From NCBI RefSeq assembly GCF_001418325.1, contig NZ_LIPN01000052.1, positions 1 through 64,000 of the forward strand: a DNA stretch of 64,000 bases, read 5' to 3'. This DNA comes from Streptomyces atriruber. GTDB lineage: Bacteria > Actinomycetota > Actinomycetes > Streptomycetales > Streptomycetaceae. The position numbers were made by a program, and so were the translations under genes. The notes below the pieces were generated by a model. The model made no database searches and had not been told where the DNA came from. It saw only the letters and a list, made by a program, of their open reading frames with translations. Positions 9,472 to 18,426 of this stretch are shown here, piece by piece. Numbering within the stretch: position 1 is the first letter of the stretch; each line of letters opens with the position of its first letter.

Positions 9472-9529
9472 GGGGACTCCTCAGTGAGGGAACCGGATCG
9501 GGTCGAGCGGTGTACCAGAAGTGATCGGG

Positions 9530-10246
9530 TCAGAGCACGGCGCGCAGGGCCCGGTCACGGACCATCAGCGCCGCGCGTTTGTCCGGCAGATCCACCTCGG
9601 CGGAGAAGCGGAAACCGGCGCTCAGGAAGGCGGAGACGGACGGGGTGTTGCGCAGGTCGGGTTCGGCCACGACACGTGCGCATGCAGGGCGGTGGTCGAG
9701 CACCAGGTCGGCCACGGCTTTGAGCAACGAAGTGCCGAGGCCGCGGCCACGGTTGGCGACGCCGCCGATGAGGAGGTGGATTCCGGTGTCGTGCGGGCGC
9801 GAGGGGTAGTACCTGGCGAGTGGATCCAGGTCCGCCCGGTAGATCTCCCAGTAGCTCATCGGCATGCCATCCAGCACGCCCAGACAGGGAACGCTGCGTC
9901 CGTCCCCGTCGAGCTGTGTCCGCAGGTGCGCCTCCGTCACGGCGTCGGGCCCGGACAGTTCCCAGAAGGCGGCCACGGCGGGGTCGTTCATCCAGCGGCT
10001 GATCACCGGGAGGTCACGTTCGAGACGTACGGGAACGAGCTGGAAGACACCGGCGCCGGTCGTGGTGGGTCCCCAGGCTCCGACGCCGTCCAGGAGGTCG
10101 TCCCGCACCGTGCCGACCGGCCGCTCGCCCTCGGCCAGCAGGGCGGCGAGGTCGTCGGGCAGCCGCAGGTCGAGGGTGTCGGTGCAGTCGGCGCCGGCAG
10201 CGGTGGATCCGGTCCCGGCATCGGTGCTCGCGTCGGTGGGAGGCAC
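9530..10246 (-). CDS. GNAT acyltransferase of siderophore biosynthesis (IucB/RhbD-like)
   Basis: A 238-aa protein with a variable N-terminus (about 70 residues) and a GNAT domain of the IucB/AlcB/RhbD/MbtK type: GVFQLVPVRLERDLPVISRWMND, SYWEIYRADLDPLARYY, then the acetyl-CoA loop RGRGLGTSLL. In related pathways this enzyme acylates the side-chain hydroxylamine of N-hydroxylated diamines to give the hydroxamate iron ligand. The GTG start at 10246 has GGAGC six bases upstream. It lies 36 nt downstream of the first synthetase and 58 nt upstream of the second. The chain length of the acyl group cannot be read from sequence. Confidence 0.85.
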   Translation of the reverse strand: MPPTDASTDAGTGSTAAGADCTDTLDLRLPDDLAALLAEGERPVGTVRDDLLDGVGAWGPTTTGAGVFQLVPVRLERDLPVISRWMNDPAVAAFWELSGPDAVTEAHLRTQLDGDGRSVPCLGVLDGMPMSYWEIYRADLDPLARYYPSRPHDTGIHLLIGGVANRGRGLGTSLLKAVADLVLDHRPACARVVAEPDLRNTPSVSAFLSAGFRFSAEVDLPDKRAALMVRDRALRAVL

Positions 10247-10282
10247 GGCGTCGCTCCTGTCAGGAGAGGTGGGGCATGTTCC

Positions 10283-12361
10283 TCAGGAATGAAGGGGATT
10301 GGGGATGGTCACGTAGACGGACTGGGTGTCGACCGGGCCGACGAGCTCGTCGAGGCCGTGCAACCGGGTCAGCAGGTTGGCCTTGCACCGCAGCACGGGT
10401 GAGTCGAGCAAGGTCGCGGGCAGCGACGTACGCAGCCTGGCGGGGCCCGTGGCGACATCGCCGAGGAAGCGGCGGAAGGCGGCGAGCAGCAGCCGTTCGT
10501 CCGCGAGCCGTTCGGCGCCAAGGGCTCCGATGAGGCCGAGGACGTTGTTGATGCCGAGGTAGTAGGCGAACCGCTCGTCCGTCACCTCGTCGGAGACGAA
10601 CGTGTCGCTGTCCCGGCCGATGCCGGGAAGCCGTCGCTCCAGTTCGGCGCGCCGGGACTCGCGGAAGTAGTAGCCCTGGTTGTCGCGGTAGCGGCCGCCC
10701 AAGGGCCAGCCGTCGGGGTCGAGCAGGATCAGGGTGTTCTGCTGGTGCGCCTCCAGGGCGACACCCGCCTCGCTGTCCAGCCACAGCACGGGGCGCACGA
10801 CGGTTTCCAGGTAGCGCAGGAACCACTCGGTGGCAACTGCTCCCCTGGAGCGGCCCGTTCGCCCGGCGAGCCGGGTGACAGTTTCACCGAGCCGGGAGCG
10901 CATGGCGTGGCGGTCCTGGCAGGCGGGCAGCGCCGAAGGCCGGGGCGAGACCAGCCCGGCGATGCAGGTGGCGTCGTCGCCGGACCGAAAGGGGTTGTGC
11001 CGGATCATGACGTCGAGTCCGGGGACGGGCTTGCCGTCGGACCCCGTGACGGCGAGCCATGCCGGGTCGCGGACCACGTCGAAGCAGGGGTGGACCGACT
11101 GCCACTCCTCGGCGAGGCCGCTGCGCAACAGGCGGTGGACCTCGACGCCGCGGTGCAGCTCCTTGCGGAGGTTCTCACGGCGGGAGTTGGTGATGCGCAG
11201 GCCGAGCGACAGCTTGAGCATGGCGGCAGCGCCGGGGCGGTAGAGCGTACGTACGGAGGAGGTGGGTCGCCAAGGGGTGCCGTGAGCGCCGAGGTCCCGG
11301 AGGAGTCCGGCGTCGAAGAGCTCGGCGGTCGCGGGCCGGTGCCGGAGCTCGCGGATCTGCCAGGGGTGCACGGGAAGGGCGACGTGGTCGCCCGGGAGCG
11401 GCAACTCCGATCCGACGAGTCGGGTGCTGAGCTGGTCGGCGGGAACGGTCCGGCCGCGCTCGGTCCACGCCGAGTCGGAGGCGAGCACGGAGCGGTCGAC
11501 GGCCAGCCAGTGCAGCGCGAAGGCGCCGCGCAACTCAGGAGAGTAGAGCCGGGATTCGGTGTCGGACAGGCCCTCGCGGCTCTTGGGGGTCGGGTGGAGG
11601 GGGTGCCCGAGGAGCAGGGACTGCTCGGCGGCGAGGAAGAGGTCTGGCTCATCGGCGGGCCGGTCGCGGCGGTCGGCGATGAAGGCGGCCGTGCGCCGGA
11701 CCGAGTCGGCGACGCGACCGACCAGATCGGCACCGTCCTGAGCGGCCTCTACTTCTGTCTCTGTCTCCGCCGCTGTCTCTACCTCTGTCCCTGCTTCTGT
11801 CCCTGCCTCCGCCTCTGGCTCCGCCGCCTCTGCCTCGCCCGTCGGCAGTTCCGCCGTGCTGCGTGCCGTCTCGCGGCCGAGGAGTGCGGCGACGGTGACC
11901 GCGTCGACGGGCGGGGCGCTCGCGGGGCCGTCCTCCAGGTAGGGGAGGCTGAAGCGGTGCCAGCCGGTGGCCGACCAGTAGTGCACGGGAACGAGCAGGG
12001 CCGTTCCGCTGGCCTCCAGGGGGACCCGCAGGACGCCTCGGTCCGGAGCGGGGAGGTTGTTCTCCCTGACCCAGCAGCGGAGGAGGTTCTCGACGGCCGC
12101 GGCCTGGGCGGCGATATGCGGGTCGGGGTGTTCCAGCAGGTCGGTCGATGCCCCGCGCAGGCGCTCGACCTCTTGGCCGCCACCCTTCTGCCGGGGGACC
12201 GTACCGGACTCCGCCACCAGTGAGGTGTGCGCGCCGCACGCGCCTGGGGCGTCGGGTTGGGGGCGACCTTCGGATGCGGGGGTGGCGTTCAAGAGTGCTT
12301 CCTTGTGAGGTTGTTCGGGGCTCCGTGTAGTGACAGGACCGGTGCGAGCACGGCGGTTCAT
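10283..12361 (-). CDS. IucA/IucC-family NIS siderophore synthetase (first synthetase)
   Basis: A NIS synthetase of up to 692 aa. Signature motifs are GHPLHPTPKSREGL, HPWQIRELRH, a nucleotide-binding segment (SLGLRITNSRRENLRKEL) and, near the C-terminus, EAHQQNTLILLDPDGWP. A low-complexity glutamate/alanine/threonine insertion (about residues 190-212, EAEAGTEAGTEVETA) sits in the N-terminal part and is encoded by near-repeats around 11740-11830. Two starts are possible: the ATG at 12361, 29 nt after the aminotransferase gene but with no clear ribosome site, and a TTG at 12292 preceded by AAGGAAG. The second gives 669 aa and may be the true one. By analogy it activates the first carboxylate of citrate. 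Confidence 0.87.
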   Translation of the reverse strand: MNRRARTGPVTTRSPEQPHKEALLNATPASEGRPQPDAPGACGAHTSLVAESGTVPRQKGGGQEVERLRGASTDLLEHPDPHIAAQAAAVENLLRCWVRENNLPAPDRGVLRVPLEASGTALLVPVHYWSATGWHRFSLPYLEDGPASAPPVDAVTVAALLGRETARSTAELPTGEAEAAEPEAEAGTEAGTEVETAAETETEVEAAQDGADLVGRVADSVRRTAAFIADRRDRPADEPDLFLAAEQSLLLGHPLHPTPKSREGLSDTESRLYSPELRGAFALHWLAVDRSVLASDSAWTERGRTVPADQLSTRLVGSELPLPGDHVALPVHPWQIRELRHRPATAELFDAGLLRDLGAHGTPWRPTSSVRTLYRPGAAAMLKLSLGLRITNSRRENLRKELHRGVEVHRLLRSGLAEEWQSVHPCFDVVRDPAWLAVTGSDGKPVPGLDVMIRHNPFRSGDDATCIAGLVSPRPSALPACQDRHAMRSRLGETVTRLAGRTGRSRGAVATEWFLRYLETVVRPVLWLDSEAGVALEAHQQNTLILLDPDGWPLGGRYRDNQGYYFRESRRAELERRLPGIGRDSDTFVSDEVTDERFAYYLGINNVLGLIGALGAERLADERLLLAAFRRFLGDVATGPARLRTSLPATLLDSPVLRCKANLLTRLHGLDELVGPVDTQSVYVTIPNPLHS

Positions 12362-12390
12362 GTCCGGCAGAACGGCCCGGCCCGTCTTGG

Positions 12391-13830
12391 CTATCTGTGG
12401 TGGGCACGCGCCGCGGTGGTCAGCGCGTCGGCGAGGCGGTCGAGGACCGCGGCCGCCTGTTCATCGGTGAGGGTGAGGGGAGGCAGGAGTCGTACGACGC
12501 TGGAGTGGCGGCCGCCGAGTTCGACGATGAGGCCGCGGTGCAGACACTCCCGCTGCACGGCCGCGGCCAGTTCGGGGGCCGGGGGACGAGGTCGTGCGGT
12601 GACGGGGAGCTCCGGCGACGACGAGCCGCCCGGCTCGGACGTCGGGTCCACCAGCTCCACGCCGATCATCAGTCCTCGGCCGCGGACCTCACCGATGCAG
12701 GGGTGGTCCGCGGCCAGGGAGCGGAGTTGGGCGAGCATGTGGGCGCCGAGGGTGGCGGCTCGTTCGGCGAGGCCGTTCTCACGGACGTACGCGAGGGTGG
12801 CCGCGCCCGCGGCCATGGCGAGCTGGTTTCCGCGGAAGGTTCCCGCGTGGGCGCCGGGCGGCCACACGTCGAGGTCGTCGCGGTAGACCACCACGGCCAG
12901 GGGGAGGCTGCCGCCGATCGCCTTGGAGAGCACCATCACGTCGGGAACGATGCCGCTGTGCTCGACGGCCCAGAAGGCGCCGGTACGGCCGACGCCCGTC
13001 TGCACCTCGTCCGCGATGAGCGGGATGCCGCGCGCGGCGGTGATCTCGCGCATCCGGCGGAGCCAGTCGTCGGGCGCGGGATAGACGCCGCCCTCGCCCT
13101 GGACCGGTTCGAGGATCATGCCTGCTGGGGTCGGGACGCCCGACTTGGTGTCGTCGAGGAGGTTCTCGGTCCATCGGGCGGACAGTTCGGCGCCGCGCGC
13201 GCCGCCGAGGCCGAAGGGGCAGCGGTAGTCCTGGGGGTAGGGCAGGCGCGCGACCCGATTGCTCGATGCGCCGCCGGATGCTTCGAGCGCCCCGGCGGTC
13301 ATGCCGTGATACGCGCCGGTGAAGGCGAGCATTCCGTCGCGCCCGGTGGCCGCGCGGACCAGTTTCAGCGCCGCCTCCACCGCGTCCGTCCCTGCGGGAC
13401 CGCAGAACTGGATCCGTGCGCGGTCGGCCAGGCCGCGCGGCAGTGTGCGGAACAGCTCCGTGGTGAAGGCGTCCTTGACCGGTGTGGCCAGATCCAGCAC
13501 GTGCAGCGGCGCCCCGGAGTCGAGGACCTTCCTGATCGCTTCGAGCACCACCGGGTGGTTGTGGCCGAGGGCGAGGGTTCCGGCGCCCGAGAGACAGTCG
13601 AGGTATCGGCGGCCGTCGGCGCCCTCGATCGTCAGACCGCGCGCCCGGACCGGCACGATCGGCAGGGCGCGCGCGTAGGTGCGGGCGGCCGATTCGCGTG
13701 CCGACTGGCGTCGCAGGATTCCCTCGTGGGCTGTGGCGTGCGATTCGGGCTGCGTTGCAGGATGCGTAGCGGGCGGCGTTACGGAAATCCCTGCGGACAC
13801 CGGCGCGGGCGCAGGCTCGGTCACGGCCAC
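12391..13830 (-). CDS. class III PLP aminotransferase, diaminobutyrate-2-oxoglutarate transaminase-like
   Basis: A 479-aa aminotransferase from the GTG at 13830, selected because GGGGAGG (13841-13847) lies 10 nt upstream; the longer frame to 14181 has no supporting signal. Class III features: GHNHPV, a glycine-rich PLP phosphate site (CGPAGTDAVEAALK), AYHGMTAG, EPVQGEGGVYP, the aspartate region IADEVQTGVGRTG, and the Schiff-base lysine in VLSKAIGGSLP. It most resembles RhbA/EctB-type enzymes that convert aspartate semialdehyde to 2,4-diaminobutyrate. In rhizobactin-type pathways this supplies the 1,3-diaminopropane precursor after decarboxylation. First gene of the siderophore operon. No decarboxylase or N-hydroxylase gene accompanies it here. 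Confidence 0.85.
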   Translation of the reverse strand: MAVTEPAPAPVSAGISVTPPATHPATQPESHATAHEGILRRQSARESAARTYARALPIVPVRARGLTIEGADGRRYLDCLSGAGTLALGHNHPVVLEAIRKVLDSGAPLHVLDLATPVKDAFTTELFRTLPRGLADRARIQFCGPAGTDAVEAALKLVRAATGRDGMLAFTGAYHGMTAGALEASGGASSNRVARLPYPQDYRCPFGLGGARGAELSARWTENLLDDTKSGVPTPAGMILEPVQGEGGVYPAPDDWLRRMREITAARGIPLIADEVQTGVGRTGAFWAVEHSGIVPDVMVLSKAIGGSLPLAVVVYRDDLDVWPPGAHAGTFRGNQLAMAAGAATLAYVRENGLAERAATLGAHMLAQLRSLAADHPCIGEVRGRGLMIGVELVDPTSEPGGSSSPELPVTARPRPPAPELAAAVQRECLHRGLIVELGGRHSSVVRLLPPLTLTDEQAAAVLDRLADALTTAARAHHR

Positions 13831-14207
13831 GACTGGTGGTCCTCCCCTGTGACGAGCGCGCCCGTCCGATGCGGCTCCGGAGAGCCCCATAGGGGCGAAC
13901 GCGCAGGCGAGTTGGCAGGGGGAATGAACGCAGGCCGCGACTCCCCCGTACGTACCAACGACGAGGGGCCCGGCAGAACACGGGTAATCCGAAGATCCTT
14001 GCCGTGACGGAACCGTTGCCCTTCCGTGGGCCGTCCCCAACGGCACCGGCATAGTGTGGGGGCCGTTCATCAGCCACGGATGGTGCCGATCCCCCGAGCA
14101 AACCCGAGCAAACCCAGCGAAGGGGTGCCGCACCGGTGGCAACGGGTGTCCAACACCCGGATGTCCAGCACTTTGGAACAATTTCGAGGCCCAGGGGGAA
14201 TCTCACG
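13831..14207. other. intergenic region upstream of siderophore operon and first protease gene
   Basis: 377 bp between divergent genes. I looked for the streptomycete DmdR/IdeR iron box (TTAGGTTAGGCTCACCTAA type) on both strands and found none. There is no convincing promoter hexamer pair. It must contain the promoters of both transcription units, but I cannot place them. Confidence 0.55.
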
Positions 14208-15437
14208 ATGCGACCCATACGTCCGCTCTTCACTGTTCGCAATGGGAGGAGCATGCGCGGCAGAACCTCCCCTGTGGCGGCTGTTGCGCTCGGCGCGGCG
14301 CTCGTTCTGACCGCCACGGCCTGCGGTCCCAGCGACGACAACGCCGGCGGTGACTCGTCCTCGTCCCAGCCCGGCGGCAGCAACGGTGACGACAAGATCC
14401 AGATCCCGGACGCCTGGAAGGACAAGCTCAAGGAAAACGGGATCGATCTGGACGAATGGAAGAACGGCGCCTGGAAGAACTGGAACAAGGACGACTGGCT
14501 GCGCGAGGCCGGCGACTTCGTCAACCCGATCATCGAGGACCTCTGGGACCCGGACCGGATGCGGGACGCCGACAAGAACCCCGACCGTGGTGTCGACGAC
14601 AACGACATCTCCGGTGACCAGGGCGTGACCGACCCGACGCCCAAGCCCGTGGAGGCGGCCGCCGTGAAGGCGCCGTACCACGACCAGGTCGCCGAGTCGG
14701 GCAAGCTCTTCTTCGACAGCCCCGAGGGTTCGATGGTCTGCTCCGCGACCGTCGTCAAGGACCCGGCCCACCCCGGCAAGTCCAACATGGTGTGGACCGC
14801 GGGCCACTGCGTGCACGCGGGCGCCAAGGGCGGCTGGTACCGCAACATGGTCTTCGTGCCCTCGTACAACAACAGCGGCAAGTCGGCCGAGGAGCTGCAG
14901 AACGCTCCCAAGGAAGAGGTCGCTCCGTACGGCGTCTGGTGGGGCGACTGGGCGCAGACCTCGGACCAGTGGATCGAGCAGGGCGGTCCGACCGGCGGTG
15001 CGGGCGCGCCGTACGACTTCGCGGTCATCCACGTGAAGCCGGAGAAGGGCAGCGAGGGCAAGTCGCTCGAGGAGACGGTCGGTTCCGCGCTCCCGGTGGA
15101 CTTCAACGCCCCGGCCGTGCCGCAGATCGACACCATGACGGCGACCGGATACCCGGCGGCACCGCCGTTCGACGGCCAGAAGCTGTTCCAGTGCGCCGAC
15201 AAGCCCGGCCGCCTCTCGCTGACCAAGCCCGACCCGACGATGTACCGCGTCGGCTGCACCATGACCGGCGGTTCGTCCGGTGGCGGCTGGGTCGCCAAGG
15301 GCCAGGACGGCAAGCCCGCTCTGGTGTCGAACACCTCCATCGGTCCGGTGACGGCGGGATGGCTGGCCGGTCCGCGCCTCGGCAAGGAGGCCAAGGGCAT
15401 CTACAGCGCGGTGAGCAAGAAGTTCGCCGACAAGTAG
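14208..15437 (+). CDS. secreted or lipid-anchored trypsin-like serine protease (paralogue 1)
   Basis: 409 aa from the ATG at 14208 (GGGGGAA seven bases upstream). The N-terminus is a lipoprotein-type signal: arginine-rich n-region, hydrophobic AAVALGAALVLTATAC, then a Ser/Gly/Asp-rich linker. A Trp-rich acidic module follows (about residues 62-110; GIDLDEWKNGAWKNWNKDDW). The catalytic domain is chymotrypsin-like: histidine in WTAGHCVHAG, probable aspartate in YDFAVIHVKPE, serine in TGGSSGGGW. The substrate is unknown. The next gene is a close paralogue, so this is a tandem duplication. A hairpin after the stop separates the two transcripts. Confidence 0.85.
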   Translation: MRPIRPLFTVRNGRSMRGRTSPVAAVALGAALVLTATACGPSDDNAGGDSSSSQPGGSNGDDKIQIPDAWKDKLKENGIDLDEWKNGAWKNWNKDDWLREAGDFVNPIIEDLWDPDRMRDADKNPDRGVDDNDISGDQGVTDPTPKPVEAAAVKAPYHDQVAESGKLFFDSPEGSMVCSATVVKDPAHPGKSNMVWTAGHCVHAGAKGGWYRNMVFVPSYNNSGKSAEELQNAPKEEVAPYGVWWGDWAQTSDQWIEQGGPTGGAGAPYDFAVIHVKPEKGSEGKSLEETVGSALPVDFNAPAVPQIDTMTATGYPAAPPFDGQKLFQCADKPGRLSLTKPDPTMYRVGCTMTGGSSGGGWVAKGQDGKPALVSNTSIGPVTAGWLAGPRLGKEAKGIYSAVSKKFADK

Positions 15438-15464
15438 TCCGGCAGCAAGGCACTTTCATACGGT

Positions 15465-15497
15465 GGCGGGGGCGCCGGAAACCTTCACGCCCCCGCC
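15465..15497 (+). terminator. hairpin between the two protease genes
   Basis: Perfect 9-bp G/C arms (15465-15473 and 15489-15497) with a 15-nt loop begin 27 bp after the stop codon of the first protease. Confidence 0.6.
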
Positions 15498-15619
15498 GCC
15501 GTTCGTCCCCAACCTCACAGGCATAGTGGGGTGTTGCATCGACGTCGGAGACGAATTGCCGCGTCGACTCACATGACACGCACATGGCAAATACACGTTC
15601 CATCGGGGGTAACAGCACC

Positions 15620-16831
15620 ATGCGTTCCACTCGTGCGCCGTTCGCGCGCAGCCGCGGACGGCGGGTGGCGCTCGCCGCCACCGGGCTCGCCGCGACCCTG
15701 GCACTCACCGCCACGGCCTGTGGGCCGAGCGACGACAAGGCGAGCGACAAGCCGGACACCGGCACGTCCCAGGGAGCCGACGGCTCCGACTCGGGTTCCG
15801 ACGTCAAGCTTCCCGACGGCCTCGCCGACAAGCTCAAGGACAAGGGCATCGACCTGGACGACTGGAAGAACGGCGCCTGGAAGAACTGGGCCAAGGACGA
15901 CTGGGTCCGGGAGGCCAAGGACTTCGCCAACCCGGTCATCGAAGGGCTCTGGAAGCCCGAGCGGATGCAGAAGGCGAAGGACCCGAACAAGACGATCGCC
16001 GCGAAGGACGCGTCCGCCGGTCAGGGCGGAACCGACCCGGAGCCGACGCCGGTCCAGGCCAAGCGGGAGCGGACTCCGTACCACAAGAACGCCGCCCCGG
16101 TCGGCAAGATCTTCTTCGACTCCCCCGAGGGGTCGATGGTCTGCTCCGGCACCGTGGTGAAGGACCCGCGCAACCCCGGCAAGTCCAACCTCGTGTGGAC
16201 CGCGGGCCACTGCGTGCACGCCGGCCAGAAGGGCGGCTGGTACCGCAACATCGCCTTCGTGCCCTCCTACAACGACCTGGGCAAGTCCGAGGCCGACCTG
16301 CGCAACGCCGCTCCGCAGGAGATCGCCCCCTACGGCCAGTACTGGGCCGACTGGGTCTCGACCTCCAACGAGTGGATCAATGAGGGCGGTCCGACGGGCG
16401 GCGCGGGTGCGACGTACGACTACGCCGTCATGCACGTGAAGCCGGAGCAGGGCGGCAAGTCCCTCGAGGAGACCGTCGGCAACGCGCTCGACGTCGACTT
16501 CTCGACCCCGGCCGCGCAGAGCGTGGGCTCGATGGGCGCCTGGGGCTACCCGGCCGCTCCCCCGTACAACGGCCTGCTCATGCACAAGTGCGTCGCCAAG
16601 CCGGGCCGACTCTCGATGTCGCCGTCCCTGCCGACCATGTACCGCATCGGCTGCACCATGACCGGCGGTTCGTCCGGCGGCGGCTGGTTCCGCGTGTCGG
16701 GCGGCAAGACGAAGCTCGTGTCGAACACCTCGATCGGCCCGGCCGAGAACACCTGGCTGGCGGGCCCGCAGCTAGGCCGGGGCGCCGAGCAGGTCTACGA
16801 CATGATGAGCAAGAAGTACGGCGCGCAGTAG
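15620..16831 (+). CDS. secreted or lipid-anchored trypsin-like serine protease (paralogue 2)
   Basis: 403 aa from the ATG at 15620 (GGGGG about ten bases upstream); an in-frame ATG at 15584 is less likely. Architecture matches the upstream gene: lipoprotein-like signal ending LTATACGPSDDK, an acidic linker, the Trp-rich module (LDDWKNGAWKNWAKDDW), then a protease domain with WTAGHCVHAG, YDYAVMHVKPE and TGGSSGGGW. The linker is the most divergent part; the Trp module and catalytic domain are highly conserved between the copies. The gene ends just before a very strong bidirectional hairpin. Natural substrate unknown. Confidence 0.85.
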   Translation: MRSTRAPFARSRGRRVALAATGLAATLALTATACGPSDDKASDKPDTGTSQGADGSDSGSDVKLPDGLADKLKDKGIDLDDWKNGAWKNWAKDDWVREAKDFANPVIEGLWKPERMQKAKDPNKTIAAKDASAGQGGTDPEPTPVQAKRERTPYHKNAAPVGKIFFDSPEGSMVCSGTVVKDPRNPGKSNLVWTAGHCVHAGQKGGWYRNIAFVPSYNDLGKSEADLRNAAPQEIAPYGQYWADWVSTSNEWINEGGPTGGAGATYDYAVMHVKPEQGGKSLEETVGNALDVDFSTPAAQSVGSMGAWGYPAAPPYNGLLMHKCVAKPGRLSMSPSLPTMYRIGCTMTGGSSGGGWFRVSGGKTKLVSNTSIGPAENTWLAGPQLGRGAEQVYDMMSKKYGAQ

Positions 16832-16851
16832 TCGCACGTCGCATCCGAGAC

Positions 16852-16892
16852 GGCGAAGGCCCGCCCCCTGCGAGAGGGGGCGGGCCTTCGCC
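16852..16892. terminator. very strong bidirectional terminator
   Basis: Perfect 18-bp arms (16852-16869 and 16875-16892) with a 5-nt loop, between the convergent protease and hflX genes. Confidence 0.93.
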
Positions 16893-16935
16893 TTGTGCGC
16901 TGACGCGTGGTGGCTTACGTCTGGTGCGCCGAGGT

Positions 16936-18426
16936 TCAGTGCGCCGCTAGTACGTACGGAGCGAGCTCCGCGGCGAGTTCCTCGTGCACCTGCGCCTTGA
17001 GCAGCGTGCCGTCGGCGGTGTGCTCCTCGGAGAGCACCTCGCCCTCGGCGTGCGCCCGCGAGACGAGCTGCCCGTGCGTGTACGGAACGAGGGCCTCGAT
17101 CTCGACCTCGGGCCGCGGCAGCTCGGTGTCGATGAGCCCGAGCAGCTCCCCGATGCCGGCGCCGGTCCGCGCGGAGACCGCGATAGCGTGCTTCTCGTTG
17201 CGCAGCAGGCGCTGGAGGACCAGCGGGTCCGCCGCGTCCGCCTTGTTGATCACCACGATCTCGGGCACGTCGGTCGCGCCCACGTCACGGATGACCTCGC
17301 GCACGGCGGCGAGCTGCTCCTCCGGCACGGGGTGCGAACCGTCCACCACGTGCAGGATCAGGTCGGAGTCGCCGACCTCTTCCATCGTGGAGCGGAAGGC
17401 CTCGACGAGGTGGTGCGGCAGATGCCGGACGAACCCGACGGTGTCCGCGAGGGTGTAGACCCTGCCGCTCGGCGTCTCCGCCCTGCGGACGGTGGGGTCG
17501 AGGGTGGCGAACAGTGCGTTCTCCACCAGCACGCCCGCGCCCGTGAGGCGGTTGAGCAGCGAGGACTTGCCCGCGTTCGTATATCCGGCGATCGCGACCG
17601 AAGGCACCTTGTTGCGCCTGCGCTCCTGCCGCTTGATGTCGCGGCCCGTCTTCATCTCCGCGATCTCCCGGCGCATCTTCGCCATCTTCTCGCGGATCCG
17701 TCGCCGGTCCGTCTCGATCTTGGTCTCACCGGGACCACGCGTGGCCATGCCGCCACCGCCGCCGCCACCCATCTGACGGGAGAGCGACTGACCCCAGCCG
17801 CGGAGCCTCGGCAGCATGTACTGCATCTGCGCGAGGGCGACCTGCGCCTTGCCCTCTCGGGACTTGGCGTGCTGCGCGAAGATGTCGAGGATCAGGGCGG
17901 TCCTGTCGACCACCTTGACCTTGACGACGTCTTCGAGGTGGATCAGCTGGCCGGGGCTCAGCTCACCGTCGCAGACGACGGTGTCGGCTCCGGTCTCGAG
18001 CACGATGTCACGCAGCTCCAAGGCCTTGCCGGAGCCGATGTACGTCGCCGGGTCGGGCTTGTCGCGGCGCTGGACGACGCCGTCGAGCACGAGCGCGCCC
18101 GCCGTCTCGGCGAGGGCGGCCAGCTCGGCGAGGGAGTTCTCCGCATCCTGGACCGTGCCCGAAGTCCACACGCCGACGAGCACCACGCGCTCCAGGCGGA
18201 GCTGTCGGTACTCGACTTCGGTGACGTCCTCGAGCTCGGTGGAGAGGCCCGCGACACGGCGCAGGGCCGCGCGCTCGGAACGGTCGAGCTGCTCGCCGTC
18301 CCGCGCTCCGTCGATCTCGTGGCTCCAGGCGACGTCCTCTTCCATCAGGGCATCGGCCCGAAGACCTTCGGGGTAGTTCTGCGCGAAGCTCTGTGCGTCC
18401 TGGGAAGGGGAAGAAGAGGAGGTCAT
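16936..18426 (-). CDS. hflX: HflX, ribosome-associated GTPase
   Basis: 496 aa from the ATG at 18426 (MTSSSSPSQDAQ, with AAGGAC upstream); longer in-frame extensions lack a ribosome site. The N-terminal HflX domain contains GSGKALELRD and a glycine run before MATRGPGETKIETDRR, the family hallmark. The G domain has G1 (GYTNAGKSSLLN), G3 (DTVGF) and G4 (NKAD). HflX splits stalled or heat-damaged 70S ribosomes. The C-terminal extension (ending LAPYVLAAH) is of the actinobacterial type. Monocistronic in appearance: the upstream M1 peptidase gene ends 194 nt earlier on the same strand, and a strong terminator follows. Confidence 0.95.
   Translation of the reverse strand: MTSSSSPSQDAQSFAQNYPEGLRADALMEEDVAWSHEIDGARDGEQLDRSERAALRRVAGLSTELEDVTEVEYRQLRLERVVLVGVWTSGTVQDAENSLAELAALAETAGALVLDGVVQRRDKPDPATYIGSGKALELRDIVLETGADTVVCDGELSPGQLIHLEDVVKVKVVDRTALILDIFAQHAKSREGKAQVALAQMQYMLPRLRGWGQSLSRQMGGGGGGGMATRGPGETKIETDRRRIREKMAKMRREIAEMKTGRDIKRQERRRNKVPSVAIAGYTNAGKSSLLNRLTGAGVLVENALFATLDPTVRRAETPSGRVYTLADTVGFVRHLPHHLVEAFRSTMEEVGDSDLILHVVDGSHPVPEEQLAAVREVIRDVGATDVPEIVVINKADAADPLVLQRLLRNEKHAIAVSARTGAGIGELLGLIDTELPRPEVEIEALVPYTHGQLVSRAHAEGEVLSEEHTADGTLLKAQVHEELAAELAPYVLAAH

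Noticed and set aside
13831-14181. N-terminal extension of the aminotransferase to 14181
   Set aside because: No ribosome site or family similarity; GTG 13830 has a good ribosome site and gives the usual length.
12779-15400. 873-codon minus-strand frame across the aminotransferase/protease region
   Set aside because: It covers the intergenic region and shadows two real genes in other frames.
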